From the NCBI GenBank assembly GCA_029259915.1, contig JAJDED010000050.1, forward strand, positions 113,838 to 177,837: 64,000 nucleotides of DNA, read 5' to 3'. This DNA comes from Planctomycetota bacterium. GTDB lineage: Bacteria > Planctomycetota > Planctomycetia > Pirellulales > Lacipirellulaceae. The translations under genes and the position numbers were made by a program. Within the stretch, counting starts at the first letter, position 1. Each line of letters starts with the position of its first letter. Shown piece by piece: positions 8,469 to 22,472 of the stretch. The notes below the pieces were generated by a model. That model ran no database searches. It was not told the DNA's origin and worked only from the letters and a program-made list of their open reading frames with translations.

Positions 8469-9416
8469 TCAATGCTTGAACAGCAGGCTCACCGACTCGT
8501 TGCGGTGGATGCGTTTGACCGCTTCGCCCAAGAGCGGGGCAATGGTCAGGACTTCTGTCTGCGGCAAGATTTGCTCCGGCTTGAGCGGAATCGAATCGGT
8601 GCAAACGATGCTGCTGAGTTGGGCCGCCTGGAGCCTTTCGACCGCCGGTCCGCAGAGTACCGCGTGGGTGGTAGCGACGTGGATTTCTCGTGCGCCGCGA
8701 GATCGGAGCACTCTGGCCGCCCCGGCAATCGAGCCGGCGGTGCTGATCATATCGTCGAACATCAGCACGATTTTTCCATCAACCGGGCCGCCAATCACGT
8801 TTTCTTGCACAGTGGTTTCGGCGCTCGTTCGACGTTTGTCGATAATCGCCACGGTACCGCCCAACCGCTTGGCGTGGCCCAAGGCCCGCTTGATACTGCC
8901 CTCGTCGGGACTCACGATTACCAAATCGTCGGTCGAGAAGTTCATGCTGAGAAAATGCTCGTTAAGCACCGGGGCGGCGTAGAGGTGATCGAGTGGAACA
9001 TCAAAAAATCCCTGAATCTGGGCAGCGTGAAGATCCATCGCCAGCACCCGGTCGGCGCCAGCCCGTGCGATGAGATTGGCCACCAGCTTGGCGGTAATCG
9101 GCACGCGACCTTCGTCTTTGCGATCTTGGCGGGCGTAGCCAAAATAGGGCATCACCGCGGTCACCCGCTCGGCACTGGCCCGTTTGCAACTGTCGATCAT
9201 CACCAACAGCTCCATCAGGTGCTCGTTGGCGGGCGGGCAGGTGGGCTGGATCAGATAAACGTCGCGGCCTCGGACGTCTTCTTCGATTTTGCAGGAGGTC
9301 TCGCCGTCGGGGAACGCGCCTAGCGTGATTTTACCTAAATCCACACCAAGATAGTTGGCAATGTCTCGGCTGAGTTTCGGATTGGCATTACCACTGAAAA
9401 GTTTCAGGTCAGTCAT
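8469..9416 (-). CDS. prs: Ribose-phosphate pyrophosphokinase
   Basis: Makes PRPP from ribose 5-phosphate and ATP, the precursor for nucleotides, histidine and tryptophan. At 315 aa it has the usual class I length. Motifs: 'LKLFSGNANPKLSRDIANYL' at the N-terminus, 'VTAVMPYFGYARQDRK' (ATP-binding flexible loop), 'DLHAAQIQGFF' (PRPP-synthase signature with metal-binding His) and 'VLMFDDMISTAGSIAGAA' (PRPP loop). The ATG at 9416 has AAGGAAA upstream and lies 8 bases inside the preceding nucleotidyltransferase gene. The two are thus translationally coupled, the same pairing as glmU-prs in many bacteria. Confidence 0.96.
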   Translation of the reverse strand: MTDLKLFSGNANPKLSRDIANYLGVDLGKITLGAFPDGETSCKIEEDVRGRDVYLIQPTCPPANEHLMELLVMIDSCKRASAERVTAVMPYFGYARQDRKDEGRVPITAKLVANLIARAGADRVLAMDLHAAQIQGFFDVPLDHLYAAPVLNEHFLSMNFSTDDLVIVSPDEGSIKRALGHAKRLGGTVAIIDKRRTSAETTVQENVIGGPVDGKIVLMFDDMISTAGSIAGAARVLRSRGAREIHVATTHAVLCGPAVERLQAAQLSSIVCTDSIPLKPEQILPQTEVLTIAPLLGEAVKRIHRNESVSLLFKH

Positions 9417-10206
9417 TGGGGTTTCCTTCGGAATTGTCTTGACTTAAGACGCCCGCAGCCGCTTGGCGGTTCAGTTCTTGTTCCACAACACGAAGCTCAT
9501 CGAGGCTATTGATGCTGAGAGATTCGCACGGCTCGAGTACCGCGAGCGCCTGTACCTTTTTGCCCGCAGCCAAAAGGATTGCAGGACAGTCGGTAATGTA
9601 ATATTCCCGTTGTGCGTTGTCATCGGTCAACTTGTCTAGAGCTGCTAGTAACTCGGCAGAGTCGAACAGATAGGTGCTGACGTTCACTTCTTGGATGGCC
9701 CGTTGGGCCTCGGTCGCGTCGCGCTGTTCGACGATACCTAGAAAGTTGCCCTCGCTGTCTCGAACGATGCGACCATAACTGGTGGGATTATCCCGTTCGG
9801 CCGTCCCCAGTAGACAAGCCCCGCCCCCTTCTGTGTAAAAATCCAGGAGCTTGCGAACCGAGCTTGTTTGAAGCATCGGCGAATCGCCCGTCACGACAAT
9901 CACCGGGCCTTGGTGGGTCACAAGCTGGTCGCGGCACATCATCACCGCGTGGCCCGTACCAAGTTGTTCAGTCTGCTCGGCGAATTCCACACCTTCAATC
10001 GATTCGAGTTCAGCACGCACCAGTTCGGATCGGTAACCGACGACAACCACAATCTGCTCAATCCCGGCTTCTTGCAGGGCGTCGATCACGTAATGAATCA
10101 TCGGGCGGCCCGCCACAGGCACCAGCACCTTGGGCAGGTCCGACTCCATGCGGGTGCCTTGTCCGGCAGCGAGAACAATGGCTAGGGCGGGTTTGCGAGG
10201 GGGCAT
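9409..10206 (-). CDS. GlmU-like sugar-1-phosphate uridylyltransferase, N-terminal domain only
   Basis: A nucleotidyltransferase of 265 aa. 'ALAIVLAAGQGTRMESDLPK' is the G-x-G-T-R-M-x5-K signature of GlmU pyrophosphorylase domains. 'GTGHAVMMC', 'VTGDSPML' and 'EGNFLGIVEQRDAT' follow in the expected order, as does 'QEVNVSTYLFDSAELLAAL'. The family enzyme converts GlcNAc-1-P and UTP to UDP-GlcNAc. Bacterial GlmU (about 450 aa) normally carries a C-terminal left-handed beta-helix acetyltransferase; that domain is absent, so acetylation would need another protein. It precedes prs with an 8-base overlap. Confidence 0.85.
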   Translation of the reverse strand: MPPRKPALAIVLAAGQGTRMESDLPKVLVPVAGRPMIHYVIDALQEAGIEQIVVVVGYRSELVRAELESIEGVEFAEQTEQLGTGHAVMMCRDQLVTHQGPVIVVTGDSPMLQTSSVRKLLDFYTEGGGACLLGTAERDNPTSYGRIVRDSEGNFLGIVEQRDATEAQRAIQEVNVSTYLFDSAELLAALDKLTDDNAQREYYITDCPAILLAAGKKVQALAVLEPCESLSINSLDELRVVEQELNRQAAAGVLSQDNSEGNPND

Positions 10207-10344
10207 GCGGCAGGAAATGGGGCAAAAAACGAGGTGCGGTGGGTTCGGTGGCCATATCTTGACATGAATCTTACAAGACTTCTAGGGCATGGTCAGGCAA
10301 GAAACAGGGCTTTTCACTTTTTCAATTGGGAGAAAAACTTCTCA

Positions 10345-10436
10345 GGTGGCATGGCCTCGGAGGTCCGCCGACGTGGCCATGTTTCGACGTTTCAGCATGA
10401 ACCAATCCATGCCCACGCAGACGAGGGCATGCCACC
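10345..10436. repeat. Palindromic element upstream of argB
   Basis: An inverted repeat with arms GGTGGCATG (10345-10353) and CATGCCACC (10428-10436), plus further matching bases inward (CCTCG at the left, CGAGG at the right). It lies in the 360-base non-coding divergent spacer between the GlmU-like gene and argB. No promoter was recognised with confidence in that spacer. Confidence 0.5.
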
Positions 10437-10568
10437 CAATCTGCGTAGCTTTGAAAAGCCAAAAGCCCTCAGCAAGAAAACGAGCCTCTTTCGCCCTCCG
10501 AGTTTGGGCTTTAGAATGGGGGATTCCCCTGACTTCCGAGACCTTTGCCAAACGAACCAGGAAGAAAT

Positions 10569-11531
10569 GTGAGTGCCTCACTACTGCGGCCTGTCGCAAT
10601 TCCTCCACACGACACCCTCAAGCCCAGGACCCCTATCTTGCAAGACGCGATTGAAAAGGCCGATGTCCTGATCGAAGCGATGGGGTGGATCCGCGAATTT
10701 CGCGACAAAATCACCGTCATCAAGCTCGGCGGCAGTGTGATGGAAGATCCTGAGGCACTGCGGCATCTGCTGGTCGACATCGTGTTTATGGAATCGGTCG
10801 GGATGCGTCCGATTGTCGTACACGGCGGCGGTGCGGCCATTAGCCGGGCGATGTCCGAAGCGAATATCCAACCACGATTCATTCAGGGGCGGCGTTATAC
10901 CGATGCGGCAACTCTTGAGATTGTCGAGCGTGTGTTGGCCGGCGAAATCAATGAAATGCTCGCCAAGCGGATCGAAGAATTTGGCGGTCGGGCCATGTCG
11001 CTCAATTTCTCTGGGCTGGCCAGTAACAATGTTTTATTCGGCGAGCGGCTGACGCTTAATGGCGAGGATGGCGCACCCGTTGATTTGGGAGCCGTGGGTC
11101 AGGTGACACGTGTCGATCGCGAGACGCTCGACAATCTTACCTACGCGGGGCAAGTGCCTGTGATCCCTTCCATGTGCGAAACGGAAGACGGCCAGCGGCT
11201 CAACGTGAATGCCGATACCGCTGCTACGGCGGTGGCTCGGGCGGTTGGCGCAGAAAAGTTGGTTTTCCTGAGCGACGTGAATGGGGTCCGCCGGTCCAAA
11301 GACGATCCCGAATCGCTTATCCATTCGCTATCCTCAGCCGATGCTCGCAGCTTGATTGCCGAGGGAAGCATCGATTCGGGCATGATTCCCAAGGTGGAAG
11401 CGTGCCTGGAAACGTTGCGCAAGGGCGTGAGGAAAGTTCACATCATCGACGGTCGAACCCGACATTCGCTGTTGCTGGAAATTTACACAAACAAGGGTGT
11501 GGGAACCGAAATTGTGGGTGAACCCGCTTGA
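10569..11531 (+). CDS. argB: Acetylglutamate kinase
   Basis: Phosphorylates N-acetylglutamate, the second step of arginine synthesis. It is an amino-acid kinase fold enzyme of about 320 aa. '[13 protein letters not shown]' is the ATP-binding glycine loop with catalytic Lys, '[12 protein letters not shown]' the second glycine loop, '[20 protein letters not shown]' the acetylglutamate site, 'INVNADTAA'-like '[21 protein letters not shown]' covers the second catalytic region, and '[20 protein letters not shown]' the C-terminal Lys motif. The GTG at 10569 (AGGAAG just upstream) is preferred; the frame is open to a TTG at 10545. First gene of argB-argD-argF. Confidence 0.95.
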   Translation: MSASLLRPVAIPPHDTLKPRTPILQDAIEKADVLIEAMGWIREFRDKITVIKLGGSVMEDPEALRHLLVDIVFMESVGMRPIVVHGGGAAISRAMSEANIQPRFIQGRRYTDAATLEIVERVLAGEINEMLAKRIEEFGGRAMSLNFSGLASNNVLFGERLTLNGEDGAPVDLGAVGQVTRVDRETLDNLTYAGQVPVIPSMCETEDGQRLNVNADTAATAVARAVGAEKLVFLSDVNGVRRSKDDPESLIHSLSSADARSLIAEGSIDSGMIPKVEACLETLRKGVRKVHIIDGRTRHSLLLEIYTNKGVGTEIVGEPA

Positions 11532-11587
11532 ATGTCAGCCTGTCCACTATGCACCCCAGCTCACTGACCCATTGAGGAGTTGATTGC

Positions 11588-12793
11588 TTGACCGCCACTG
11601 CAAAACAAGCGATGTCGCCTACCACCGCGGCGATGTTTCAGGATTACGTGATTCCCAATTACGGTCGGTTTCCGCTCTCCTTGGTCCGCGGCGAGGGTTC
11701 CTGGGTTTGGGATGATCAGGGAAATCGTTATCTCGATTTTTTCCCCGGCTGGGGCTGCAACCTGTTGGGGCACTGTCCCGAGGCCATTGTCAAAGCGGTG
11801 CAGGAACAGGTGGCGGAGTTGATCCATGTGCCCAATACGTGGCACACCGAGGCTCAGGGAAAGTGGGCCAAACTTCTGAGCGAACGGAGCTTTGGTGGCC
11901 AAGCTTTTTTCTGCAATTCCGGGGCCGAGGCCAATGAAGGAGCCATCAAACTTGCTCGGCTGCACGCCTCGGAGGAACGCTACAAAATTATCACTTTCGA
12001 AGGTGGATTTCATGGTCGAACCTACGCCGCCACCACCGCAACTGCCCAACCGAAATTCCATCAGGACATCGGCCCGTTGCTTCCTGGTTTTTGCTATGCG
12101 CCTTTTGGCGACCTCGACGCGGTTCGCAACAAAATCGATAACGAAACCGCAGCGATTATGATCGAGCCGATTCAAGGAGAGGGCGGCATCCGGCTCCCGC
12201 CCGAGGGCTTTCTTCAAGGTCTTCGTCAGTTGGCCGACGAACACTCGTTAATGCTGATTTTTGACGAAGTGCAAACGGGCTGCGGACGGACCGGAAAGTG
12301 GTTTGCCTATCAGAATTATGGCGTCGAACCCGACATCATGACTTTGGCAAAAAGCCTCTGCGGCGGAATTGCGGGGGCGGCATTGTTGGCGCGAAGAGAG
12401 ATTGCCCCCAGTCTGCGGCCGGGGATGCACGCTGCCACGTTTGGCGGCAATCCGATTGCAGCCCGGGCGGGAATTGCCACCATCGAAACCATCGAACGCG
12501 ACGGACTACTCGACCGGGCGATTGCATTGAGTCAAGCTTTTCAAGCCAAGCTTGACCCGCTGGTCGAGGAATTGCCATTTGTCGACGAAGTACGGATCAG
12601 CGGCTTGATGATCGGCATCGAATTGAATGTCGACGCGACGCCTTTGGTCGGGCAGTGTTTGGAACGTGGACTTTTAATCAACTGTACTCAGGGAAACGTG
12701 GTCCGTCTGTTGCCTGCAATGACACTCACCGACGGCCAAGTGGAGGAAGGGTGTGAGATTTTAATTGATGTCCTCCGGCAGTTTTCACCCTGA
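11588..12793 (+). CDS. argD: Acetylornithine aminotransferase
   Basis: A PLP-dependent class III aminotransferase, 401 aa. It converts N-acetylglutamate semialdehyde to N-acetylornithine. '[20 protein letters not shown]' is the N-terminal signature, '[18 protein letters not shown]' the PLP phosphate loop, '[11 protein letters not shown]' the ring-stacking region, '[18 protein letters not shown]' holds the Asp that binds the pyridine nitrogen, and '[11 protein letters not shown]' holds the Schiff-base Lys. '[15 protein letters not shown]' follows. The start is a TTG at 11588 with GAGGAG ten bases upstream. It lies 56 bases after argB and is probably in the same transcript. Confidence 0.95.
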   Translation: MTATAKQAMSPTTAAMFQDYVIPNYGRFPLSLVRGEGSWVWDDQGNRYLDFFPGWGCNLLGHCPEAIVKAVQEQVAELIHVPNTWHTEAQGKWAKLLSERSFGGQAFFCNSGAEANEGAIKLARLHASEERYKIITFEGGFHGRTYAATTATAQPKFHQDIGPLLPGFCYAPFGDLDAVRNKIDNETAAIMIEPIQGEGGIRLPPEGFLQGLRQLADEHSLMLIFDEVQTGCGRTGKWFAYQNYGVEPDIMTLAKSLCGGIAGAALLARREIAPSLRPGMHAATFGGNPIAARAGIATIETIERDGLLDRAIALSQAFQAKLDPLVEELPFVDEVRISGLMIGIELNVDATPLVGQCLERGLLINCTQGNVVRLLPAMTLTDGQVEEGCEILIDVLRQFSP

Positions 12794-12856
12794 GCTGTTT
12801 TTGAAAAAAACATAAATATAAATTTCGTACTTTGGATTTTTCTCTGAGATATTTTA

Positions 12857-12916
12857 AACAGGAGGCAACAGAGAAAACGGAGAACAAGTCCTCTGCTATC
12901 TCTGTTGCCTCCTGTT
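12857..12916. repeat. Perfect palindromic element between argD and argF
   Basis: An 18-bp perfect inverted repeat (12857-12874 AACAGGAGGCAACAGAGA, and its reverse complement at 12899-12916) with a 24-base centre. It could form a strong RNA hairpin and so attenuate or stabilise the arginine transcript. No T-run follows, so a terminator role is not clear. Confidence 0.65.
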
Positions 12917-12939
12917 CATTAAATCCTCGTAATTTTCCT

Positions 12940-12945
12940 TATAAT
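12940..12945 (+). promoter_or_regulatory. Candidate -10 box upstream of argF
   Basis: TATAAT is centred 38 bases upstream of the argF ATG, directly after the palindrome. TTCATT lies 19 bases upstream of it as a poor -35 match. If real, argF-rph has its own promoter in addition to read-through from argD. Confidence 0.35.
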
Positions 12946-12980
12946 AGTAAAACTAGACTAATTAATTCTGTCATCGAACC

Positions 12981-13898
12981 ATGAAGCATCTGCTAGAAAT
13001 ATCTGACCTCACACCAGAAGAGATCCTGAGGATTTTTTCGTTGACCGAGGATCTGAAAGAAAAGACGTCCGCTGGAATCCGCGAGCCGCTGCTCCCGGGC
13101 CGGGTGATGGCGATGATCTTTGAAAAGCCCTCGCTGCGCACCCGCGTAAGTTTTCAATCGGGCATGGCACATTTGGGCGGCAGCAGCATGATGCTGGGCG
13201 ATGACGTTGGCTTCGGAAAACGCGAATCGATTGAGGATTTCACGCGCGTGCTGAGCGAATATGTCGACGTGATCGTCTTCCGGGCCAAGCAGCATTCGAT
13301 TGTGCAACGCGTGGCCGAGGCGGCTAGTTGCTCCGTGATCAACGGCCTTACCGAACTGGCCCATCCTTGCCAGGCGTTGGCCGATCTCTACACGCTACGT
13401 GAAAAAGTTGGGACTCTCGAGGGTGCAAAACTTGCCTGGGTAGGAGATGCCAACAATGTTGCGAGGAGTCTGGCTGTTTGTTGTGGACGACTTGGGGTCG
13501 AGTTTTCCCTTGCCTGCCCCAGTGGGTATGAATTTCCCACCAAGTTTGTTAGCACGCTTCACGAACAATGTCCCGGAGTGCAGTTCAGCCAAACCTCCGA
13601 CCCTCACGAAGCGGTGCTGGATGCTGCAGCCGTGTATACCGATGTTTGGGCCAGCATGGGACAAGAAGCGGAAAAAGAAAAACGTAAGAAGGATTTCGCC
13701 CCTTATCAGGTAAATCAAGAATTGATGTCCTCGGCACCCGACAAGGCACTATTCATGCATTGTCTCCCTGCACACCGAGGCGAGGAGGTCACCGACGAAG
13801 TGATCGACAGTCCCAACAGTGTGGTCGTCGAACAGGCAGCTAATCGGATGCATGTGCAAAAGGGCGTCTTGGCTTGGCTACTTGGTGTACACAGTTAA
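12981..13898 (+). CDS. argF: Ornithine carbamoyltransferase
   Basis: Joins carbamoyl phosphate and ornithine to give citrulline. At 305 aa it has normal length. 'FEKPSLRTRVSFQSGMAHLG' is the carbamoyl-phosphate loop in its S-x-R-T-R form. 'ITELAHPCQALADLYTLRE'-type sequence ('GLTELAHPCQALADL') is the second signature, 'LAWVGDANNVARSL' the ornithine-domain loop, and 'LFMHCLPAHRGEEVTDEVID' the HCLP motif that marks ornithine rather than aspartate carbamoyltransferases. It follows argD by 187 bases containing a palindrome and a possible promoter, and rph follows after 15 bases. Confidence 0.95.
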   Translation: MKHLLEISDLTPEEILRIFSLTEDLKEKTSAGIREPLLPGRVMAMIFEKPSLRTRVSFQSGMAHLGGSSMMLGDDVGFGKRESIEDFTRVLSEYVDVIVFRAKQHSIVQRVAEAASCSVINGLTELAHPCQALADLYTLREKVGTLEGAKLAWVGDANNVARSLAVCCGRLGVEFSLACPSGYEFPTKFVSTLHEQCPGVQFSQTSDPHEAVLDAAAVYTDVWASMGQEAEKEKRKKDFAPYQVNQELMSSAPDKALFMHCLPAHRGEEVTDEVIDSPNSVVVEQAANRMHVQKGVLAWLLGVHS

Positions 13899-13913
13899 TC
13901 GGAGGTTTAAGTA

Positions 13914-14644
13914 ATGGATTGCCGTGCCGACGGTCGGACAGCTGATAAATTGCGCCCCTTTATTCTCGATCGAGATGTCCCAGGGGCCGCGCCTGGCCGA
14001 GTGCTGGTCCGCGCGGGAAACACCACCATTCTGTGTACCGCCAGCATTGATGAGGAAGTTCCACCCTGGCTTGCCGGCAAAGGCAAAGGTTGGATCACTG
14101 CCGAATACAACATGATGCCCGGTAGCACCGCGCCGCGGAAACGTCGTGATCGAGGAGTTAAGCTCGACGGACGAACTTCAGAAATTCAGCGATTGATCGG
14201 TCGCAGCTTGCGTGCGGGAGTGGACCTGTCGGCAATCGGCGAACGAACAATTACGGTCGATTGCGATGTCATGCTTGCCGATGGCGGTACTCGAACCGCG
14301 AGCATCACCGGAGGCTTTGTTGCTTTGGTCGAAGCGCTGCGCACATTGGAGGACTTTGCAGGCAAGCCTTTGCCACTAGTCGACACCGTGGCCGCGGTGA
14401 GTGTTGGAATCGTCGATGGCAAGGCGTTGCTGGATCTCGACTATCGCGAAGACGTTCGGGCCGACGTGGACATGAACGTCGTAATGACCGGTCAAGGAAA
14501 ATTTATAGAAGTGCAAGGCTCCGGCGAAGAGGCCACATTCGATCAAGAGCAACTCTTTGCGTTAATCGCACTTGCCAAACAGGGGATCGCGGAACTGACC
14601 CAAAAGCAGCGGGAAACGATTGGTTTATCAGGTTTGAAGCTGCG

Positions 14645-14648
<4 letters not shown>
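13914..14648 (+). CDS. rph: Ribonuclease PH
   Basis: A phosphorolytic 3'-5' exoribonuclease that trims tRNA 3' ends, 244 aa. 'GAAPGRVLVRAGNTTILCTA', 'GKGWITAEYNMMPGST' and 'RTSEIQRLIGRSLRAGVDL' are RNase PH hallmarks, including the Arg pair that binds phosphate. 'VDCDVMLADGGTRTASITGG' contains the catalytic acidic residues. 'DMNVVMTGQGKFIEVQGSGE' and 'ATFDQEQL' complete the core. The ATG has GGAGG eight bases upstream. It is co-directional with argF (15-base gap) and overlaps the convergent large VWA gene by 4 bases. Confidence 0.96.
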
Positions 14649-18682
<4,034 letters not shown>

Positions 18683-19239
18683 TGGAGCGCTCCCGTTCTG
18701 TACCGTCTACGCCACAGCCAACCTGTTCCGAAAGGATAGCCGTCCCAGCGCAGGAGATGCCCTATCACTGTCCCAAAAAAACATGGTGACCGTCATACTA
18801 CCCCCAGTTTAAGCTGTTTCGACCCCAACTGCCACCAGAAACTAGCCAGATTCGCCGCTGGCAGGAACAGATCCAGCGGCTCAGGTTGACTGGAACTCCA
18901 GAAATCTGCGGATTCGCGATGGTCGCCCCTGTCTGGGCCACAAGTCCTCTTTGACAGAAAGGGATCCCTTCTGATGGTGGTCCCAGTCCACAATCTGGCC
19001 ACTAATGCTGTCCACGGTGAACCCATGCCTGGCAGGTTTCCTCCCTTTGTTCAAAAGCTCTTGCAAGCCATACTGTTGCGTAGCCAAGCTTGATTCATTG
19101 AGTCGCGGTAATTAGAACACCCGAGTAACAAATCTCGAGAGAGAATCCCCTGCGAGTCATTTCCACGGATCAAGTACGAGACTACCGCTAACTATCGGCC
19201 ATCACTTATCACAATTCCTTCTAAGGTGCAAAAAATTCG
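18683..19239. other. 557-base spacer with a possible gene remnant
   Basis: Lies between the divergent VWA gene and the transporter. On the minus strand 18881-19087 is open for 68 residues ('GLQELLNKGRKPARHGFTVD', then 'SGQIVDWDHHQKG'), which looks more protein-like than random, but its TTG start lacks a clear ribosome site. It may be a small gene or the remnant of one. No RNA gene or promoter was recognised. Confidence 0.35.
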
Positions 19240-21186
19240 GTGCGCACGTTTGCTTTGGAAATTCCAGTTTTGCTTGCTCAGCATGGAGCAGAGGAATCGA
19301 GTCTCTCCCCCCACGGCATGATTGCCTTGGGAGTTATCGTTGCGGTTTTCTTGGCCATGCAATGGCGCAAGACGGTCTCGGTCGATTTGCTCTTTCTCGG
19401 TGGATTGGTGCTGGTAACCCTGGCTGGGGTTGTCGACACGGAGCGCGCTCTGGCCGGGTTTTCTAGCAAGGCAGTAGTCATTATCGCCGCACTGTTTGCG
19501 GCATCGGCCGGCCTACGAACAACCGGCATACTCGATTGGATCGGTAACCGACTTTTAGGGAACGCGTCTACCGAGCGAAACGCATTGACCCGACTTACAC
19601 TGGCAGTCGTGCCAGTCTCGGCATTCGTTCTGAACACTCCCTTGGTTGCCATGATGGCGCCGGTTGTTGTCGATTGGTGCCGGCGACGCAGTATTTCCCC
19701 TTCCCGGCTGCTCATCCCGCTAAGTTATCTGACAATCCTGGGCGGCGTTTGCACGCTGATCGGCACCAGCACCACACTGGTGATCAACGGAAAACTGTCG
19801 GCCATGGTACGCGACAACCACTATGCACCAGAGATTACAGAACGGATCGGAGAACTTACTTTCTTCGAAATCACCGGTGTCGGTGTCCCGATGGCATTGT
19901 TGGGCGTTGTTTATATGCTGACAATCGCCCCGCGCAGGCTTCCCGACCGCCGCGACCTGATCGAACAATTCGACGAACGCCGACGCGAGTACCTCGTGGA
20001 AATGCAGGTCGAGCGTGCCTGCCCGTTGATCGGCAAAAACGTCCAGGAAGCCGGTCTACGGAATCTTCCCGGGCTGTTTCTGATCGAAATCGACCGCTCG
20101 GGCGAAACCATCACTCCGGTGAGTCCGCAAGACACAATCCAATCGGGCGACCATCTTATTTTCACCGGCGTGGTAACCACTATTGCCGATCTGGAGAGAA
20201 TTCCCGGCTTGGTGCCGGCAGTAGATACCACCTTTGAAACCACCCCCGCCGAGCGGATCCGCCGCCAGTTGACCGAAGCGGTCCTGTCGCCCACTTCGCC
20301 GTTGATTGGATTGACTGTCCGAGAAGCGGGCTTTCGCAAACGTTACAACGCCGCGGTGGTTGCCGTGCATCGTAACGGCGAACGGCTCACCAACAAGGTT
20401 GGCAATATCCGGCTAGAGCCTGGCGATACGCTTTTGCTACAAACACGCAACGAGTTTGTCGACGCCCACAGACATAGTCGAGAGTTCTACTTAGTAAGCC
20501 GTGTCGGAGCGACTGCGGCTCGGCGTCACGATCGGGCACTGCTCGCGGGCTTGTTGTTTCTGGGGTTGATTGCCTGGTTAACCATTTGCAGCCTGTGGCC
20601 GCAAGTGTTGCCATGGGGTAATCTGACCGACAGAAACATCCATGCGATTGCGGCCATCGCCATCGTGTTGGCAATGATTGTGTCTCGCTGCCTCACGACT
20701 TCGGAAGCACGTTCGGCGATTGATTTGCAAGTGTTGCTCACAATCGGCGCTGCTCTTGGGTTGGGCGAAGCACTCGACCATAGCGGGGCGGCGCGCTGGC
20801 TGGCCCAAACGATGATTGATGCGACTTCCATACTTGGAATGCCCGCAGCATGGATGCCGTACGTTCTGCTTGCGGTAATCTACGTTGTCTCGCAGATGTT
20901 TACCGAGACGATCACCAATGTTGCTGTGGCTAGTATTATGCTGACTGTCTCGGTCAATATCGCTCTGGTCGGCAACTACGACCCTCGGCCATTTATCATT
21001 GCAGTGACCTTGGCCGCGAGCTTGAGTTTTGTCACTCCCATCGGTTATCAAACCAACCTGATGGTGATGGGCCCTGGCGGATATCAACCGCGCGACTACT
21101 GGAAAGTGGGTTGGCCTTTGGCGCTGCTGATGACTGGTGCGGCACTAGTGCTGATCCCATGGATTTGGCCATTTACACTACAGTAG
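19240..21186 (+). CDS. SLC13/DASS-type anion transporter with two RCK_C domains
   Basis: An inner-membrane transporter of 648 aa of the divalent anion:sodium symporter type (YfbS-like). It has an N-terminal set of membrane helices (about 20-220), two soluble TrkA-C/RCK_C domains (about 225-305 and 310-415: 'VERACPLIGKNVQEAGL', 'SPLIGLTVREAGFRKRY'), and a second helical block (about 430-645). 'VLNTPLVAMMAPVVVDW' and 'FVTPIGYQTNLMVMGPGGY' are the paired re-entrant signatures with substrate-binding S/T-N-T-like positions. Sulfate, dicarboxylate or another anion is possible; the substrate cannot be told from sequence. The start is GTG at 19240; the ribosome site is weak. Confidence 0.87.
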   Translation: MRTFALEIPVLLAQHGAEESSLSPHGMIALGVIVAVFLAMQWRKTVSVDLLFLGGLVLVTLAGVVDTERALAGFSSKAVVIIAALFAASAGLRTTGILDWIGNRLLGNASTERNALTRLTLAVVPVSAFVLNTPLVAMMAPVVVDWCRRRSISPSRLLIPLSYLTILGGVCTLIGTSTTLVINGKLSAMVRDNHYAPEITERIGELTFFEITGVGVPMALLGVVYMLTIAPRRLPDRRDLIEQFDERRREYLVEMQVERACPLIGKNVQEAGLRNLPGLFLIEIDRSGETITPVSPQDTIQSGDHLIFTGVVTTIADLERIPGLVPAVDTTFETTPAERIRRQLTEAVLSPTSPLIGLTVREAGFRKRYNAAVVAVHRNGERLTNKVGNIRLEPGDTLLLQTRNEFVDAHRHSREFYLVSRVGATAARRHDRALLAGLLFLGLIAWLTICSLWPQVLPWGNLTDRNIHAIAAIAIVLAMIVSRCLTTSEARSAIDLQVLLTIGAALGLGEALDHSGAARWLAQTMIDATSILGMPAAWMPYVLLAVIYVVSQMFTETITNVAVASIMLTVSVNIALVGNYDPRPFIIAVTLAASLSFVTPIGYQTNLMVMGPGGYQPRDYWKVGWPLALLMTGAALVLIPWIWPFTLQ

Positions 21187-21296
21187 CCAATTAAGTCGCC
21201 GAGCGATCTTGCCGACGAACGCATCGTCCGCCACGATCGTAGAAAGAAGAAGAATCGCACTAGTTTTAAGCACAAAAGCACTCGGAGCCTGTAGCA

Positions 21297-22472
21297 ATGA
21301 AGAAGCAAGTTTTGCTCTGTTTAGCGTGCGTATCTGCCGGCATGGCGCTGGGGGTTGCGCTGAACGACCGCCACTTGCTGCAAGACATCGCGGGGAAACA
21401 AGCTCTGGCTGTACAACCTCAGGCCGAAGTTGATCGTCACCAGCACACGAACTGGGACGAACAACCGGACGACACTCAGGGAATGACCCCGGAAGAACGC
21501 ACCAACATACGAGTTTACGAGCAGTCGAACCCCAGCGTCGTGAATATCAATACAACGACCGTGCAAATCGACCATCTCTTTGGGCATCAGCGGCAGGCCG
21601 AGGGTTCGGGTTCGGGAGCGGTTCTCGATAAAAAAGGTCACATCATCACGAATTTTCACGTGGTAGAGAATGCCAAAGCAATCGAAGTCACCCTTGCTTC
21701 AAGTGAAACGGCCTACCAAGCCACGCTCATTGGGCAAGATAAAGAAAGCGATATTGCCGTACTAAGGATCGACGCGCCTGCGGAAGACCTTTACCCGATC
21801 AAACTCGGAAGCTCCAACAATTTGCGCGTCGGGCAGCGTGTGTTTGTCCTCGGCACCCCATTTAGCTGGGATGGCACACTAACCGCCGGGATCATTTCCA
21901 GTTTGAATCGCAATTTGCACAGTCGCGAACCAGGGCGTGTGATGCAGTCGCTTATTCAAACCGACGCTGCCATGAACCCCGGCAACTCGGGGGGGCCGCT
22001 GTTGGATACAAGTTCGCGTATGATTGGCATGTGTGTCGCAATCGCAACCAAAACTGGACAAAACGCCGGAGTCGGGTTTGCCATCCCGATCGATCGCATC
22101 AAGAGTATCGTACCGGAACTCATCGAAAACGGGCGCGTGATTCACGCCAACGTGGGCATCATTCGCGTGATGGAAACGGAAGCAGGACTTGTGATCGTCC
22201 AGCTCGATCCGGAAGGCCCCGCGGCACAAGCAGGATTGCAAGGCTTTCGGCGTGTGGTTCAGCGCAGGCGACAGGGACCTGTAGTTTACGAAACGGAAAC
22301 GATCGACCGTTCGCACGCCGATCGGATTCTGGCCGTGGATGGCGAACCGATGCGCAGCGGTGTGCAATTCCGCGATAAGATTTGGGAATATAACCCGGGG
22401 AATGTAATCCAAGTCACAATTGTACGAGACGGACAGCAAATTGATGTTCCTGTGACATTAGGAGCCAACTAA
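21297..22472 (+). CDS. HtrA/DegP-like serine protease with PDZ domain
   Basis: A secreted or membrane-anchored trypsin-like protease of 391 aa. An N-terminal hydrophobic segment (about 4-22) serves as signal or anchor. The catalytic triad is visible: His121 in 'IITNFHVVENA', Asp152 in 'KESDIAVLRID' and Ser231 in 'NPGNSGGPLLD'. 'VGFAIPIDRIKSIVPELI' closes the protease domain, and a PDZ domain follows (about 285-390). HtrA enzymes degrade misfolded periplasmic proteins. GGAGCC precedes the ATG. It follows the transporter by 110 bases on the same strand. Within the PDZ domain, the stretch 'RRVVQRRRQGPVVYETETID' is an unusual basic insertion. Confidence 0.92.
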   Translation: MKKQVLLCLACVSAGMALGVALNDRHLLQDIAGKQALAVQPQAEVDRHQHTNWDEQPDDTQGMTPEERTNIRVYEQSNPSVVNINTTTVQIDHLFGHQRQAEGSGSGAVLDKKGHIITNFHVVENAKAIEVTLASSETAYQATLIGQDKESDIAVLRIDAPAEDLYPIKLGSSNNLRVGQRVFVLGTPFSWDGTLTAGIISSLNRNLHSREPGRVMQSLIQTDAAMNPGNSGGPLLDTSSRMIGMCVAIATKTGQNAGVGFAIPIDRIKSIVPELIENGRVIHANVGIIRVMETEAGLVIVQLDPEGPAAQAGLQGFRRVVQRRRQGPVVYETETIDRSHADRILAVDGEPMRSGVQFRDKIWEYNPGNVIQVTIVRDGQQIDVPVTLGAN

